DNA from: Helochares maculicollis
Taxonomy: Eukaryota > Arthropoda > Insecta > Coleoptera > Hydrophilidae
Direction of reading: 5' to 3'
NCBI GenBank assembly: GCA_033557835.1
Contig: JAWQRO010000148.1
Coordinates: forward strand, 1-52,473
Length of the DNA stretch: 52,473 nucleotides
Shown here: positions 23,030-34,500 of the stretch, piece by piece
Layout of the letters: every line of letters starts with the position of its first letter
Numbering within the stretch: position 1 is the stretch's first letter
The notes under the pieces: generated by a model
Seen by the model: the letters and a program-made list of their open reading frames with translations, nothing else
Databases searched by the model: none
Told to the model about the DNA's origin: nothing
Translations under genes and position numbers: made by a program

Positions 23030-23720
23030 GTCTTTCGCCGTCGCCCATAGCGCTTGAAATATCTTATAAATTAATTTTTGTCTAAAGCAGGCAAAGTCCA
23101 CGGTACCGACGGAAAATAGAGCAACACATCCTATATCGTTGTAACGCAAGTTACCCTCTCGCCTTTCGGCATCCAAATTATCCGCAACTTTATCAGTAAA
23201 TATTTAAGCCGGAAGTCAAAAGTTCTCCTCCACTGAAACTTTAATAATGTTAAGTGTCAGTTTGCATTAAGGCTAAAGGTAAAGTTACATCAACAAATTA
23301 GCGGCACAGAAATAAAAAGCCGGGCATTCTAAGTTAATGGACGGAACTAATAATGCGAAATGTATGTTCATTTTACACATAGAGCCGGGCACGATGCCAA
23401 TACCAATCTCGGGTGAACTGCGGCTGTTGCAAAAACATTCATAGGAGGATCGCAGATAGACCATAACAGGATCAAAAACTTCTAAATGTACCTCTCGCTC
23501 CGAACCATTAGACCCATTGTTATGCAATGGTGATCGATTTTAATGTTAAAGCATTAGACCAGCAGCGGCCATTGAAATTGATGTTTCGGGCCGATTAGCG
23601 GTGATTGCCTTTAACCCTGTATAATTTTCAATCATTTACGACTCTTTTATGGTCTATAATTAGCAGGGTGCTTTTATTCTGAACCCTAATACGGTGGTTG
23701 GAGTTTGCAGGTTCGGCAAT
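23030..23720. promoter_or_regulatory. candidate developmental enhancer (homeodomain / Caudal-type sites)
   Basis: About 700 bp of more balanced composition without a credible reading frame (an 80-codon minus frame at 23285-23527 lacks motifs). The right half is dense in site-like words: gccattgaaattgat (23568-23582), gccgattagcggtgatt (about 23591-23607), atcatttacg (23631-23640), TTTTATGG (23645-23652, a Caudal/Abdominal-B type core) and ataattagc (23656-23664). This texture is typical of insect enhancers near Hox or other patterning genes. It is inference; neither target gene nor conservation can be seen here. Confidence 0.4.
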
Positions 23721-26700
23721 CCCGTTTGAAACATTATTTTTTAGTTGGAAAATGCATCGTTAAAATAATGCTTAGGTATTAACCATAAAGAGATATTATA
23801 TACTTTCAGAAATAATCATTAACAGAAAATGAACACTTCTTAGTCTCAATATTCCTACTGATCTTGTTGTCTCATCTCAGTAGAATTGCACAACTTTACT
23901 GTCTTGTTTTTGTTTCATTTAGAGTATTATATATTTAGATAAGCTTTTTTATGCAACCAAGATTGTCAAGAAGAAGCTCAAAATTAAAAATTAATCAGAT
24001 ATTCTTGAAAATCCATGATGAGCTACATGAAATCCAAATTCATTTATGTATTAAATGAACGTAATGAACGTACAGCCTAGAATTTCATCGGGACCAAATA
24101 TATATAAATACATTTTTTCAATAATATTAAAACAAGCAATTAAAGTAGGTTTTTTTAAGACAGCGAACAAGCAGCGTCTACCTGAAAAGGTTAAAGGAAA
24201 CATCAAGTCGCTCTGCTTTTCGTTGCGTGGCTTTGCGTAGTGTTGCCAAGAAAACCGAACCAATGTCAATGACAAGCGACCGTGGCTTGGTCTCTTCCTG
24301 ATCTCTCTGGGGCCTTGACTTGACATTAAGCAAACAGACTCTTGGTCAGTTCTAATTTATTTATTTGGCCGGCAGATGAAAAAAATACACTCAAGTGAAA
24401 AAAATGACTTCCGTGGCGCCTGACGCCATAACCGACCTCCTTTTTATTAATTTAATGCACTGCGCCTGAGTTTACCGATATATGACGTGATAAAACATGC
24501 TTTAGCAACAACGTTCAGACCCAGCATATTGAAGAGTTCACGAGGCAAACAACGCAGCGGCGCGACTCGCTGAAGACGACGCTCAAGACGTTGCCCTTGC
24601 CTTTGGACCATATGGGGATACGTTCGTGCTCCCATACGCTCCATTCTCCGCCGCTGTACTTGGAACACGTACTTGTAAAGCTTAAAACTTGTCATTAATT
24701 ACGAGATACAGATCTCAAGCAAGCCCTGGAGCAATTGGTTCTAAGGTAATAATAAATTCTGCTTGATGTGCCTTATTGCAGTATATCAAAACGTTAGTTC
24801 AGGTATTAATTTTAGCTAGTTTAATAGCAAGGTTGCGGGTTTCTACTAAACTTGATGATTGCCTTATAAAATTATAAACTGTGTGGAATTGCAGCGTACG
24901 ACTCCTTTGCTTCTGGAGTGCCATTTCTTCGCTTCTGCAGTGCCATCACGAATACGTATGTGCTTTTGCATTGCCATCTCTTTGCCTTCGTATTGCTATT
25001 GACATCGCAGCGCATCTCAACATATCGGTGGCTTCGGTTTAGATTAGGAGAGCTCCGTCGCGCTCCGCAAGGACTCGGGATCAACCCCATAATCGCATCC
25101 TCTAACTTGGGGATATTCAAATAAGTGTAACTTAAAACGGATATAAAATGAAATCGTCCATGGAATCGGGAAAGTGATCGTCCCCTCGACTTAAAAATTC
25201 TTTGTCTCTCAAAAGATTTAATAAAACGTGGGACTTTTCGTACACAGAGTTGTAAATTCAGTTTTAAGGATTCCGAAAGAATTTGAATATCTTCCGAGTG
25301 GTCGGTTTTCGCATTTGCTATTTATTATGGAAGTGGCCAGGGGAGAGTGCTCTTTTACTTTCTTGAAAAATCGGTGGGATTGTTTTCACCATCCAAACTA
25401 TGCGATTCAAAAGAAATTAATAAATACGTTTTGCTTTAATTTTCAGTATTCATAGCGGATAATTCTATGTAGTTGTGCAGATTAGACGAGGATATGCGAC
25501 ATACATAAACATTATAGACTCGATTATCAATAAACATGCGTTCATTAATGCATATTGAGATATGCAAGTACTCAAAACACCTAAATCGGGGTGTAAATGT
25601 AGAGATAATGAAGTTCAGATCAAGATTAGTCGCAGAAGTAGAAGAAAAATTTTACTCTAAAAATGAGCAACACGGCTCAAGACTGCTTCTATTTATGTAA
25701 CTCCGAACTTTATAGTTAGACAAATTTATACTTTTGAATAACATTTGAAATTATCTACTGACATATTCTCTAAGGTAATTTAATTCAACTTCTTAAATGT
25801 GAAATTTTTTAATTTGTATTTTCACAGACAATTTTCATAAGCTTAGGCATCCCGCTTTCAGCAAAAGAAGAAGTTATTCAGGTAAATCCTCTCAATCGAG
25901 TCATTTCGTGGCCGCAGCCATGGTGTTGGCCTAAGCCGCAAATGCAGAGAGTGACGCAGCGATTTTAGTAAGATAGATGCTAATTATTACATTGTGTTAC
26001 AGGCTGGAAGACATCCTGATTACTGGTTGCGTTGAACGCCAGGCGTTTCGGAGTGATAGCGACTTTACATGGAGGTTGGTGTGGTGTAATGGGACGCGAT
26101 GCGATGCCCCTAGGCGCATCTACTTTTAATCACTCTAATCCCCTTGCCTTGGCAGGCCTTCATCAACCAAACTACACTCACAGGTACAAAAGGAAACATG
26201 ATGGAGTACGTCCGGTGTAAATTATGGTGTGCAGCCTTTTGCTATCTCTACCTTCTCTGCAATCATATGTGCAATATATTCTATTTCTCCTATTTGCATA
26301 TGGCGCAAGAGCATTAATCATTATCACAATTGGAACCGAGATAACCACAATTATCATATGAGGATTAGTTGGTGAAAAGCCTATATAATGACTAACCCCC
26401 AAATGTCACATTAGGGATTTATTGTTATAATAATTCCAAAACAAATAAATTTGAAGATACTTTATTAATGCAGCTATCTCTATAAGGTAGGTATTTATTA
26501 TGCCTTTTGTCAATACACTACGGTGCAGACTGTTTTGACTTTTATCTGCGTCGTTTCTATATCGTTCACACCATGAATTGTTGTTCATAATTTACATTAA
26601 TTAGGCTAATCTTACACAATGTTGGCATGAGTCAGTACATAATTTCACTGATACATTCAAGTATGTTTTAGATTCGCTCATTGGTTTGTCTACTCGCTTT

Positions 26701-26740
26701 TCCTAAGAAAACAAGATCGAGTAGAAATCAAAAGTGCATG
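23721..26740. other. mixed non-coding stretch
   Basis: Two moderately GC-rich patches (about 24380-24720 and 25890-26220) interrupt AT-rich DNA. The first has an 82-codon minus frame (24447-24695) rich in arginine but with no family resemblance; the second has only short frames. No transposon motif recognised. Confidence 0.5.
24909..25005 (+). repeat. degenerate short tandem repeat
   Basis: Four related units begin at 24909, 24931, 24962 and 24984 (spacings 22, 31 and 22). The shared core is gcttctgnagtgccat, decaying in the last unit. Probably a decayed minisatellite; it lies within overlapping spurious frames on both strands. Confidence 0.55.
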
Positions 26741-28180
26741 CACGTATTAATAAATATTTCATAGAAATAATGCGGAACTGAAAGAGTTTATTATAAAGTT
26801 AAACAGCGTAATAGAATTTCTGTAAAGATGTATCACAAGGATAAATCTAGTAGTTGCAGATAATAAACAGGACTGGAGTAAAGAACCAAAGAATAAATGG
26901 ACGAAATTGTTTCAGAAAAAAGAGGCAATAACGAGCAGAAGAAACCCAAAAAATGAGCCTACTAAAAATCTATAATTATAAAACGTGCAAAAAAATTAAA
27001 TAAATTAATAAACATTTTAAAACCATACTACAAAAGTATTTTTGTAAAGAGAGATTTAAAAAATAAATCTAGTAGTTACACGCAATCCAGAGTGTGTACA
27101 GGAATGGAGTAAAGAAACGAAGAATAAATGGAAAAATTTGTTACCGAAAATGGAGACACAGAGAATTAGGAAGCTGCGTAATATAGACCAATACTGAAAA
27201 AAAAAGAAGGGGAGGTTTTCAGCAAAGCCAAAAATTTGAAACGGTTAGTTCTTCTTCTAAAATAGAACTCTGATGTTTATTAAGAACCAAAAGAGTTCAA
27301 GAACTGGAATTTAAGAGCAAAACTAAAAAGTATAAAACTAATGGGAGGAACTGTAGATAAAATATCTTCCTGAGAAAACTTGCACCATGGGAGCAAAGTT
27401 TGAAAATATAAACAAGGAAAGTAACTCTAGCTAGCATAGGGGGAATTAGATGGAAAATAAAACAAACGGTACAGAGATAAATACCAGAAACAAGGATAAG
27501 AAAGAAAACCTACCTAGTGAAAGCAGTTGAAAGATTAAAAAACATGCTACGAAAGAAAAAGTTAAAATATGGAATAATCAGGTCTTATAAATAAGAAGCT
27601 ATCAATTGACTCATTTTAAAATTTTAAAATGTAATGGAAATAGATAATAATGAAACCCATGAAATCCAGCAGAAAACATAAACAAGGTTTAAGCAAATAG
27701 TTACAACAAATTTGTCACAGAAATTTATTTTTAACAGTAGAAAAAATTTGTTTTGTCAGTAGAAAGACATATTTTCATATAAGAATATGTAATAGTAACT
27801 TTGTTCTCAACAAAGGAAACAATTCTAAGAAGGATAAAGAGTTTATACTATCTGAAAATAGAAACATTATAGAACAGCCTTAGCAAATACTATTTGTGTG
27901 TATGTTTAAACATCTTGCTGTCAAAGGGGAAACATCAAGGTAAAGATATACAAAACACATTTTTCTTCATATAGTTAGAAACCATGCAATCATTTGAAAA
28001 AAAGTAAGGGATTGCTGAGTTAGAAAAAACATCGGAAACAATCAATAAAAGTAATTCATTTGCAAGAAAAATTCTACCTACGAGAAAGAAAAATAAAACC
28101 TACCTGATATAATTTCAAAGGATTCATAAGGCGTCAGAAACTGGATTCGACTATGATCAGGCCAGAATCTCATCCATTAG
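26741..28180 (+). other. purine-rich region with duplicated segment, probable old repeat debris
   Basis: The plus strand is strikingly A/G-rich with no open frame. A segment at 26817-26934 recurs at 27039-27168. Both contain gtaaagag-like, ataaatctagtagtt, gantggagtaaagaa and gaataaatgga blocks in the same order; the second copy has a 9-base net insertion. Further weak echoes occur (aaaacctacct at about 27503 and 28097). This suggests a decayed multi-copy element of unknown class. No transposase or RT motif could be read. Confidence 0.45.
26817..27168 (+). repeat. direct duplication, spacing 222-231 bp
   Basis: The copy at 26817-26934 matches the copy at 27039-27168. The offset is 222 bp at ataaatctag and 231 bp at ggagtaaag. 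Spacer sequence separates the copies. Confidence 0.6.
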
Positions 28181-28239
28181 ATAATTAAACACAATTAAGA
28201 TTTAATTGTTCAATTGGCAATAGAAAGCAAAACAACATT

Positions 28240-28357
28240 AGTAGGAGGAATTCGGAGGTCGGGCACCGACACCGCACCGCGCCCGTAGAGGCGGCACGGT
28301 ACCACCGGCATTGTACTTGTAGAAACAACGGCTCTGACTGTGGTAATTTGAAAATTA
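28240..28357 (+). promoter_or_regulatory. GC-rich, CpG-containing island upstream of candidate first exon
   Basis: A sharp switch from purine-rich AT DNA to GC-rich sequence with many CpG words (cgggcaccgacaccgcaccg, ggcggcacggtaccaccgg). It directly precedes the candidate exon at 28358. It may be a promoter or 5' UTR, although no core promoter element is clear. Confidence 0.3.
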
Positions 28358-28473
28358 ATGGATTTTCCGGGTTTAGTGCGCGATGCAATTACCATCGAAC
28401 AAGGATGTGAATTTACACACAATGCTTCAGCACTAAATTCGAACAATTTGGTCCGTCGTTCGAAAGCCATCAA
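28358..28473 (+). CDS. candidate coding exon (start of a multi-microexon gene, unknown product)
   Basis: Reading from the ATG at 28358 gives 38 codons plus two bases: MDFPGLVRDAITIEQGCEF, then THNASALNSNNLVRRSKAI. They end at a strong donor, caa|gtaagtaag (28474). If read through, the frame stops immediately (taa at 28475-28477), which fits an exon border. The two leftover bases (phase 2) join the next candidate exon at 30782 to give K-LLGVTSDDL. Alternatively the exon is internal and begins after an acceptor-like ttttccgggtttag at 28377. The start context is weak (T at -3). I do not recognise the protein; the predicted segment looks helical and mixed-charge. Support is splice signal plus phase agreement plus composition, with no homology. 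Confidence 0.33.
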
Positions 28474-29079
28474 GTAAGTAAGCAACCAGGGCTAGTCTAG
28501 TGCCTCTACAGCAATTATATTATTTGGAACGGGTGGTAAAGGGGCGGCGGCGGCTTTGCCCTCGATGCGATAGTCCTCCCCATGGCCCATTATCTCTCTA
28601 TCCGCACACACCAGACCGTTCGTTGTTTATTGTCTGGGCGTCAGAACGGAAGTGCGCCGTTTCGTGCATCCTAAATTTGTTATGCATCTCCACCCTTCTT
28701 AGTTCTGACATCATTTTGCTGCTACTCTAAGGAATAATAGACTGTGGGTCAGCAACTTGACGGAACAATTTGATGTGCTAGTTGTGGAGTCGGTCAACCG
28801 AATTTAATCTAGTTTATTCTAAGAGATCCACCTTAATAGCTATTGCAAAATTACTAGTAGACAACTGAACAACTTTTAAAACGAATTGTTTTTACAATGT
28901 TAGCGCTTCGAGTTTATAGTTTTAGACCCGCTTGCTACTGTTTTCACGTTTCAGATGGTGCCTGTAGAGTTTAAATGCATTACAAAGGGATCATTTCTTG
29001 CTCAATATTATTTTTCATTGGGAAACCCAAAGGTATTGTTGTCCAAATAAAAAGAGAAATTCGGCTCTAGACCACAAAC
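28474..29079. other. GC island continuation, then AT-rich DNA
   Basis: About 28530-28660 is GC-rich (ggggcggcggcggc) and would be intronic if the upstream exon is real. A 76-codon plus frame (28500-28730) shows no motif. From 28740 the composition returns to AT-rich and I see nothing. Confidence 0.45.
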
Positions 29080-29790
29080 TGCTTGTCCAAGGACGAAGGA
29101 AAAAATATCCGCTGTCATTTTGGTATTATCCCAATTCAGGACTAGAAATGAATTGAAATGTGTACTAACAAACCTATCAAGGCTTGGTTTATGCCGATAA
29201 CGTACTGGTGATTGCAAGCACAAAAACAAACCTTAAAAGTGCTCTTGGAAGAAAAGAAGAGACAGAAAGAATAAAACAGATTGTTCTATCATGAACAAAA
29301 TCAAAGTACATGGGAAGCAGCTTAGATATCTTAGAAAAGTAGACAAATCTAAATATTTAGGAGTAACAGTAACAAAGAACAGCGTAAAAGAATAAATATA
29401 CTGGAAAGAATAACGGAAGGACAGAAGTGCCTCAGAATATTTAACACAATTTTTAAATCAAAAGATGTTTCTAGAAGATCTAAAGAAAGAATATATTCTA
29501 AAGAAAAATCTAGACTGGAAACAAATGAAATTTCACTAGAGAGAAAAGACAAACGAGAAGCTCACGGAAGGTTACGTAACAAAAATCAAGGAAAGGAGAA
29601 TGAAAACACAAACTCTAACTAAGTGAATAGCTGAAAGAAGAGGTATAAGATAGGTCACAGACTATATGAATTCAGATGGTTAAACAAGAGAGTTGGGAAA
29701 AACTAATAAAGGAAAAAAGATGTCGGGACATTTGCAGCCAAGTAATTGGCATCTAACAGCTCTTATGCTGATTGATGATTATACTGATAA
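29080..29790 (+). mobile_element. decayed non-LTR retrotransposon (RT palm to 3' end)
   Basis: The key motif is GLVYADNVLVIASTKTNLKSAL at about 29180-29245, corresponding to the YADD box of reverse transcriptase with the second catalytic aspartate changed to asparagine. A weak LVQG match upstream corresponds to the conserved QGD region. Downstream, in shifting frames, come KYMGSSLDIL, KSKYLGVTVTK near 29350, and CLRIFNTIFKSKDVSRRSKERIY at about 29430-29490, matching the RT thumb/connection of insect LINEs. The remainder is unreadable up to a tgctgattgatgattatactgat tail near 29766-29788. Stops and frameshifts are frequent, so the copy is dead. Clade not assigned. Confidence 0.75.
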
Positions 29791-30781
29791 TTTTGTTTGC
29801 ATCCTTTTAGAAGATTTTAGGAAACTAAAAGGAATCTTGCTCATTAAATAAATAGAGAGAAGGGTTTACCCACTGAAGATAGCAAAGGACAAAATCTATA
29901 GTCAAGGAAATGAATAATTGATGAGCTTTAATCTAGCATTCGGTATATTTTTGGTAATGTTTGTTGGCCGTACTCTGAAAACAAAACTTAAAATCAATCA
30001 CATGTTAACTTCTGGTCAACTTACGATTAACCCCCTTCTCTACTTCTAAAAATTATTTTAAAGAAGTTTTTTCGTAACATTTCGTTAAATACAAACGATA
30101 ATTGTGACATTTTTATTATTTTTGACTAAAAATTATCTTCTCTTTTCGTATCTTTTCTCTAGATACATTTAGATTTTATTTTCTAAACCTTGAGACCAAC
30201 TAACTACATCCAGTTTTTATATAAGTATCTGAAGCACTTTTTAATGCATTTTCGGATCACCAGTATAAAACCCCAACATTGTGTCAGCTGGGAGATTTGG
30301 TTGAAAACAGTGTATTTTTATATTCTCAGTTAATACGACTATATAGTATGGTCGATTTCGATTGCATTTCAGATTTATTGCCAAATAAATGCTATTAATA
30401 TGCATTTTCAATCATACCTAAATTAAGGTTTATAAAGATAACTTTCTGCTTCATTTTAACCTATTGGTTTTGTAATTTTGGAAGCTTTGTTTGCCAAACA
30501 TTTTTTGTATTTTTGTCAGTTTGGCAACTACAAAAGGGCTTAAATTACAAGAGGCCCTTTTATTTTTCATGTATTTGACATTAGACTGTCTCGGCTTGTG
30601 TGTTTGCTTAAACATGAAATTTCATATACGAGGTACAAGTCATTAATTTTCTTTTCAACTGTATCAGCATCATTTCTATTTTAGTATTTGTGAACTGTTA
30701 AAGATCAATTCTTATTTTAAGAAAAACATTGCTCCAGTCATTTTTGTGTCATTAAGATTTTCTGTGTTTACATTTTTACAG
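29791..30781. other. AT-rich stretch, intron-like
   Basis: No frame or motif of interest until the pyrimidine-rich tract ctgtgtttacatttttacag that precedes 30782. Confidence 0.5.
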
Positions 30782-30809
30782 ATTGTTGGGTGTTACATCT
30801 GATGATTTG
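30782..30809 (+). CDS. candidate 28-nt microexon
   Basis: It is bounded by a good acceptor (gtgtttacatttttacag) and a good donor (gatttg|gtgagt). With the phase left by the exon at 28358-28473, its first base completes a lysine codon and the other 27 encode LLGVTSDDL, ending in phase 0. Tiny exons are hard to prove; the phase agreement is the main support. Confidence 0.33.
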
Positions 30810-31311
30810 GTGAGTTTAAATCTTTTATTACATCATTTATTGCTACTACTGTAGAAATATATAGTTCTATATTGATATTACTGTATTTGAAATGCCTAAA
30901 CCTAATTTTTAATTAATTAACTATCGCTTTTAAATATCTTATATAATTTTTTTGAAGATGTTCGATGCCTTTTCGTTGTATTGTATGTTATTAAATGTAA
31001 AAAAACTCACTTGCATAAACTACTTCTGTCTGCAACAATTTTGTTGACGTTAATTATATTATTAAACATATAACTATGCGGTTATATCAGCCAAAGCTTG
31101 CATATGTACACGTGTACTTTGGAACATAATTTGTCAAAGCAACGGTGACATGTAGGAAGTGTTTTAAAACAGAAAATGTTTAGCAGAAATTTCTAATAAA
31201 TGTGTTGCTTCTACCATATTGACTTTTGATTAAAAGTTACTTAATTGTAAAAATATTATTTTTTGTTTTGCTCTGGGTTTTTGATGAAATTGTTATTTTA
31301 TATTTCCATAG

Positions 31312-31326
31312 GAAGAAACAGCCAAA
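31312..31326 (+). CDS. candidate 15-nt microexon
   Basis: An acceptor tatttccatag precedes, and the donor caaa|gtatgt follows. The 15 bases encode EETAK and preserve phase 0, continuing LLGVTSDDL. A cassette exon of this size could be skipped without changing frame, as in neuronal or muscle microexons of animals. It could also be chance. Confidence 0.28.
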
Positions 31327-31518
31327 GTATGTTTGATGTATTAATGAATTATTTTTGTTCTTTTTTTGACTTCGTTGCTCCTAGAGTCCCGTTTTCTGCT
31401 GTGAATACATAATTTCACATATTTTCTCATTTGCTCAATTCAGTATTTTGGTAATGGTTACGAACTACTGTTTCGTATGTATTGCACCAGACCGTTTCTT
31501 TCTTTTTTTCGTTTTAAG

Positions 31519-31574
31519 TCCTCTATGGCGAAACACATCCAAGAGATTACGAGAAGTTATTAGCTGGTCAGTGA
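31519..31574 (+). CDS. possible alternative terminal exon
   Basis: The acceptor is strong (tctttctttttttcgttttaag). In phase 0, following EETAK or DDL, it reads SSMAKHIQEITRSY and stops at about 31561-31563. In a second frame it reads LYGETHPRDYEKLLAGQ and stops at 31572-31574. A third frame is also open for some distance. Having three open frames makes it impossible to choose, and lowers confidence that any is coding. Confidence 0.18.
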
Positions 31575-34500
31575 CCAGGATATACCTGAGCTGGTTGATT
31601 AATATATGAAATAATACATACGAATGATGTTACCGGTTTATGGACCTCCCGTCACTCATTAGTAGCTTCGTCGCCTGAATAGCGTTTCGTATATGTATTT
31701 AGTAGTCTGCGTTTCCAAACGATGCTTTATGATATCGAGTCGTGTGCTCGCCTGTCATTTACCTGTGCTCTCGTCAAAGAAGTTCACGACCGATTATCTC
31801 TGCTCACCTATTTTACAACAGAGTCAGAGCCAAACACGAGCTCGGTCTTACTTTCTTTCCTATTCTTTTTTTCGTGGCAATTCTTCCACAATTTCGTAAT
31901 CGTAAATTACAAATGAACCTACAACGTAACATAGAGTAATTTGCATAATCACACTGCAAGATTGTAGGTAGTAGTTTGGATATTAAAAAAATATATAGCG
32001 TTGTTACATTTTGAAATTCAGTGCTTATAATAAATTTTGTAACAATGGATGGAAAGTGTAGAATTAGATATATGGATATATTTTATGAGGTAAATTTTAA
32101 TGACTGACAATATCTAAGGATGTAAATTTGCTATTTTTTATACTTTTTGCAGAGCATTTTTGTTGTAATACTTTAAAAAATGTGAAGCTCAAAGGAAAGG
32201 CAACAGCTTTGTATCTGTATGAAAATTCAATATTTCTCTAAGACTTTTTTGGATTTTCCTTAATATTTTCAAGAGTCCTATTCTCCTGGACTATGGAGCA
32301 GCTCAAGTCCAGGAGCAAACCGCATCTCTGAAGGATATTATTACTGAAACTCATCAGTTTTGCATGGTTGGCCCCTGCAAATGTTTATACAGTATATCAT
32401 AGCAATAATCCAGTCGAACGGAGATCAGTGTAAACAGATTGTCAAACATGAAGCAGGAAGGCAGCTCTCTGTGCAAACTTAGCCTGCAGGGTCAACGTTG
32501 ATTTGCATCGTATATGCAGGACCTGTCAACATCTAGGTCGACTGGGCGACATCTATGTAATTATCATTTTGTGTACACACACAATTGTATGCATTTAGAT
32601 TGTTAATAATGCATTACAGTCCCTAATCCCCGAATTACAACTTAGTCTTTTGGACTTAAACCTAAGCAGCACAGCATCGTCCTTATCCAGAAATCACAGA
32701 ACGCTCTTGAAAATTGCGTTTAAGTGGCTGAACAAATTGATTTTTATTAAATTTAAAGTTGAGTTCTTCAGTCTAATAGGGAAAAATCTTTTATTAAAAA
32801 ACGCATCGTCTGTCAATATACGAGTATAAATGACTTATATTCATTTAAAAAGATTGGCATTCAACAGGAACATTTTTTGCCTTTGTTAACAGTCACAGAT
32901 ACGTGGCTATTTTTCAATCATTGCAGAGCAGTTGAAGTACAAACTCCGCCTCTAAATAAAATCCAATATATCAGGTTATACACCGCACTAGATGTCATTT
33001 ATCTACATTTGATATGCAAGCAGGATATTACAATCAATCATTTGCTTACTCAGTGCTAAGGGAGTCAAGTCGTGATGAATGCAGTTTGCACGTCACTCGC
33101 GTTGATTGTGCTGTGTGTGTAAATAGGGCGCCACTCATAATTCATAATGGCTTAGTTCGTATGCAATATACAGCATAACTTATTATTACGTGATCCTCTT
33201 TACTTCACTGCTTTATATACTAAATTCCATGTTTAACTTTGCAGTGTCCGAGTCTTGTTGACTTTCCCATTATCAACTATACTTTAACCCCTCCATGATT
33301 AGTGTCAATTTTTCAATTACGCATTCTAAGGCTTAAAATTTTAATCTTACTTTTACTCCTCGGCACATTAAATTCGTAATCTCAATTCAATTTCAGGGTT
33401 GACTCAATACGCTTAAGGATCTAAATTGTTGCCTAAGAATCATGTCGATTTTATATCTGGCATAACTTATATGCACACGCAGCAAATTAATGTTACATGT
33501 TGTGTCCCTGCAAAAAATTCGAGCAGGATTGTGAAAATGGTCATGGTCTGATAATTTCCTCTGTGGTTTATGAGTGTAGTGGCGGCCACCGTTGGCTGTT
33601 GGCGAGTCGAAACATTTTTTATGGCTACAACGAAAAATAAAAGTGTTAAACTTCTTAAATTCTACACTTCTAAGAACACAGCCCCTTCAAATAAGTTTTA
33701 CTCTCTCGGCTTTTAATTTAAAGCTTTTCTCAAGGATAGATATAGGCGTGAAGAGGAAGAAAATTATTGGAAATATGAGCGTTTACTGAATTAGTTAAAA
33801 CGAGAATAAACTTTTGGTAGAATTTAGCACCGCTGGGGCTCCGCGCCACCCTCTTATATAGATACGCCTCGAATTCCCTTTATGTGCTTTCTGAGACCAC
33901 ATTATATCATAATACATCTATCTAAGGCAATTCAATTGTAATCTCCTCTTTGCTGTGTTGACTGTTTGAAGTTCTCTTCCTTGTTGGTGTTTGTGTTTCG
34001 GAGCAAGCACACGGCTCCGCTCCTGGTACACACTTTGCATAATTAGAATTTCACGCACCATCCCGACCAAACCGACATCTCCGTCCTCTAATCACCGTTT
34101 TCCATACGCGCCCAAACTCGTCTGGTTTATCAGTTCATTTGCCTCCTCTCTTCTTCGTAACTTTGCAATCAAATTTTTATCACTATGTAAAACATTAAAA
34201 ACAAAAACAATTTGAGTGGTCCCTAGTCAATATTTTCGCAAAGCATACATTATAAATGTTTTTACTAAGAGGTAACCAAAATGTAAGTATGATTAAGAGG
34301 TGCTCAGACGAATGTTTCAAAATTTCGAAATAGATAATGTTATAAAGGCTATTTCCATCCTCATATACGTACATACAAAGATGTATATTTTATAATATAA
34401 AGGTTAAATCATGTGGATTGACATTTTTAGTTGCTCTTCTTTACAGTTTTACTTTACAATCAAAACGTCTAGTATAAAAATGATGCCACGGTTTGCTTTT

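Noticed and set aside
24447..24695. Arginine-rich 82-codon minus-strand frame
   Set aside because: Arginine richness follows from CpG-bearing GC-elevated DNA; no domain pattern or splice borders seen.
31693..31939. Three overlapping plus-strand frames of 64-68 codons
   Set aside because: All three frames are open over the same bases, which reflects composition; none has motifs.
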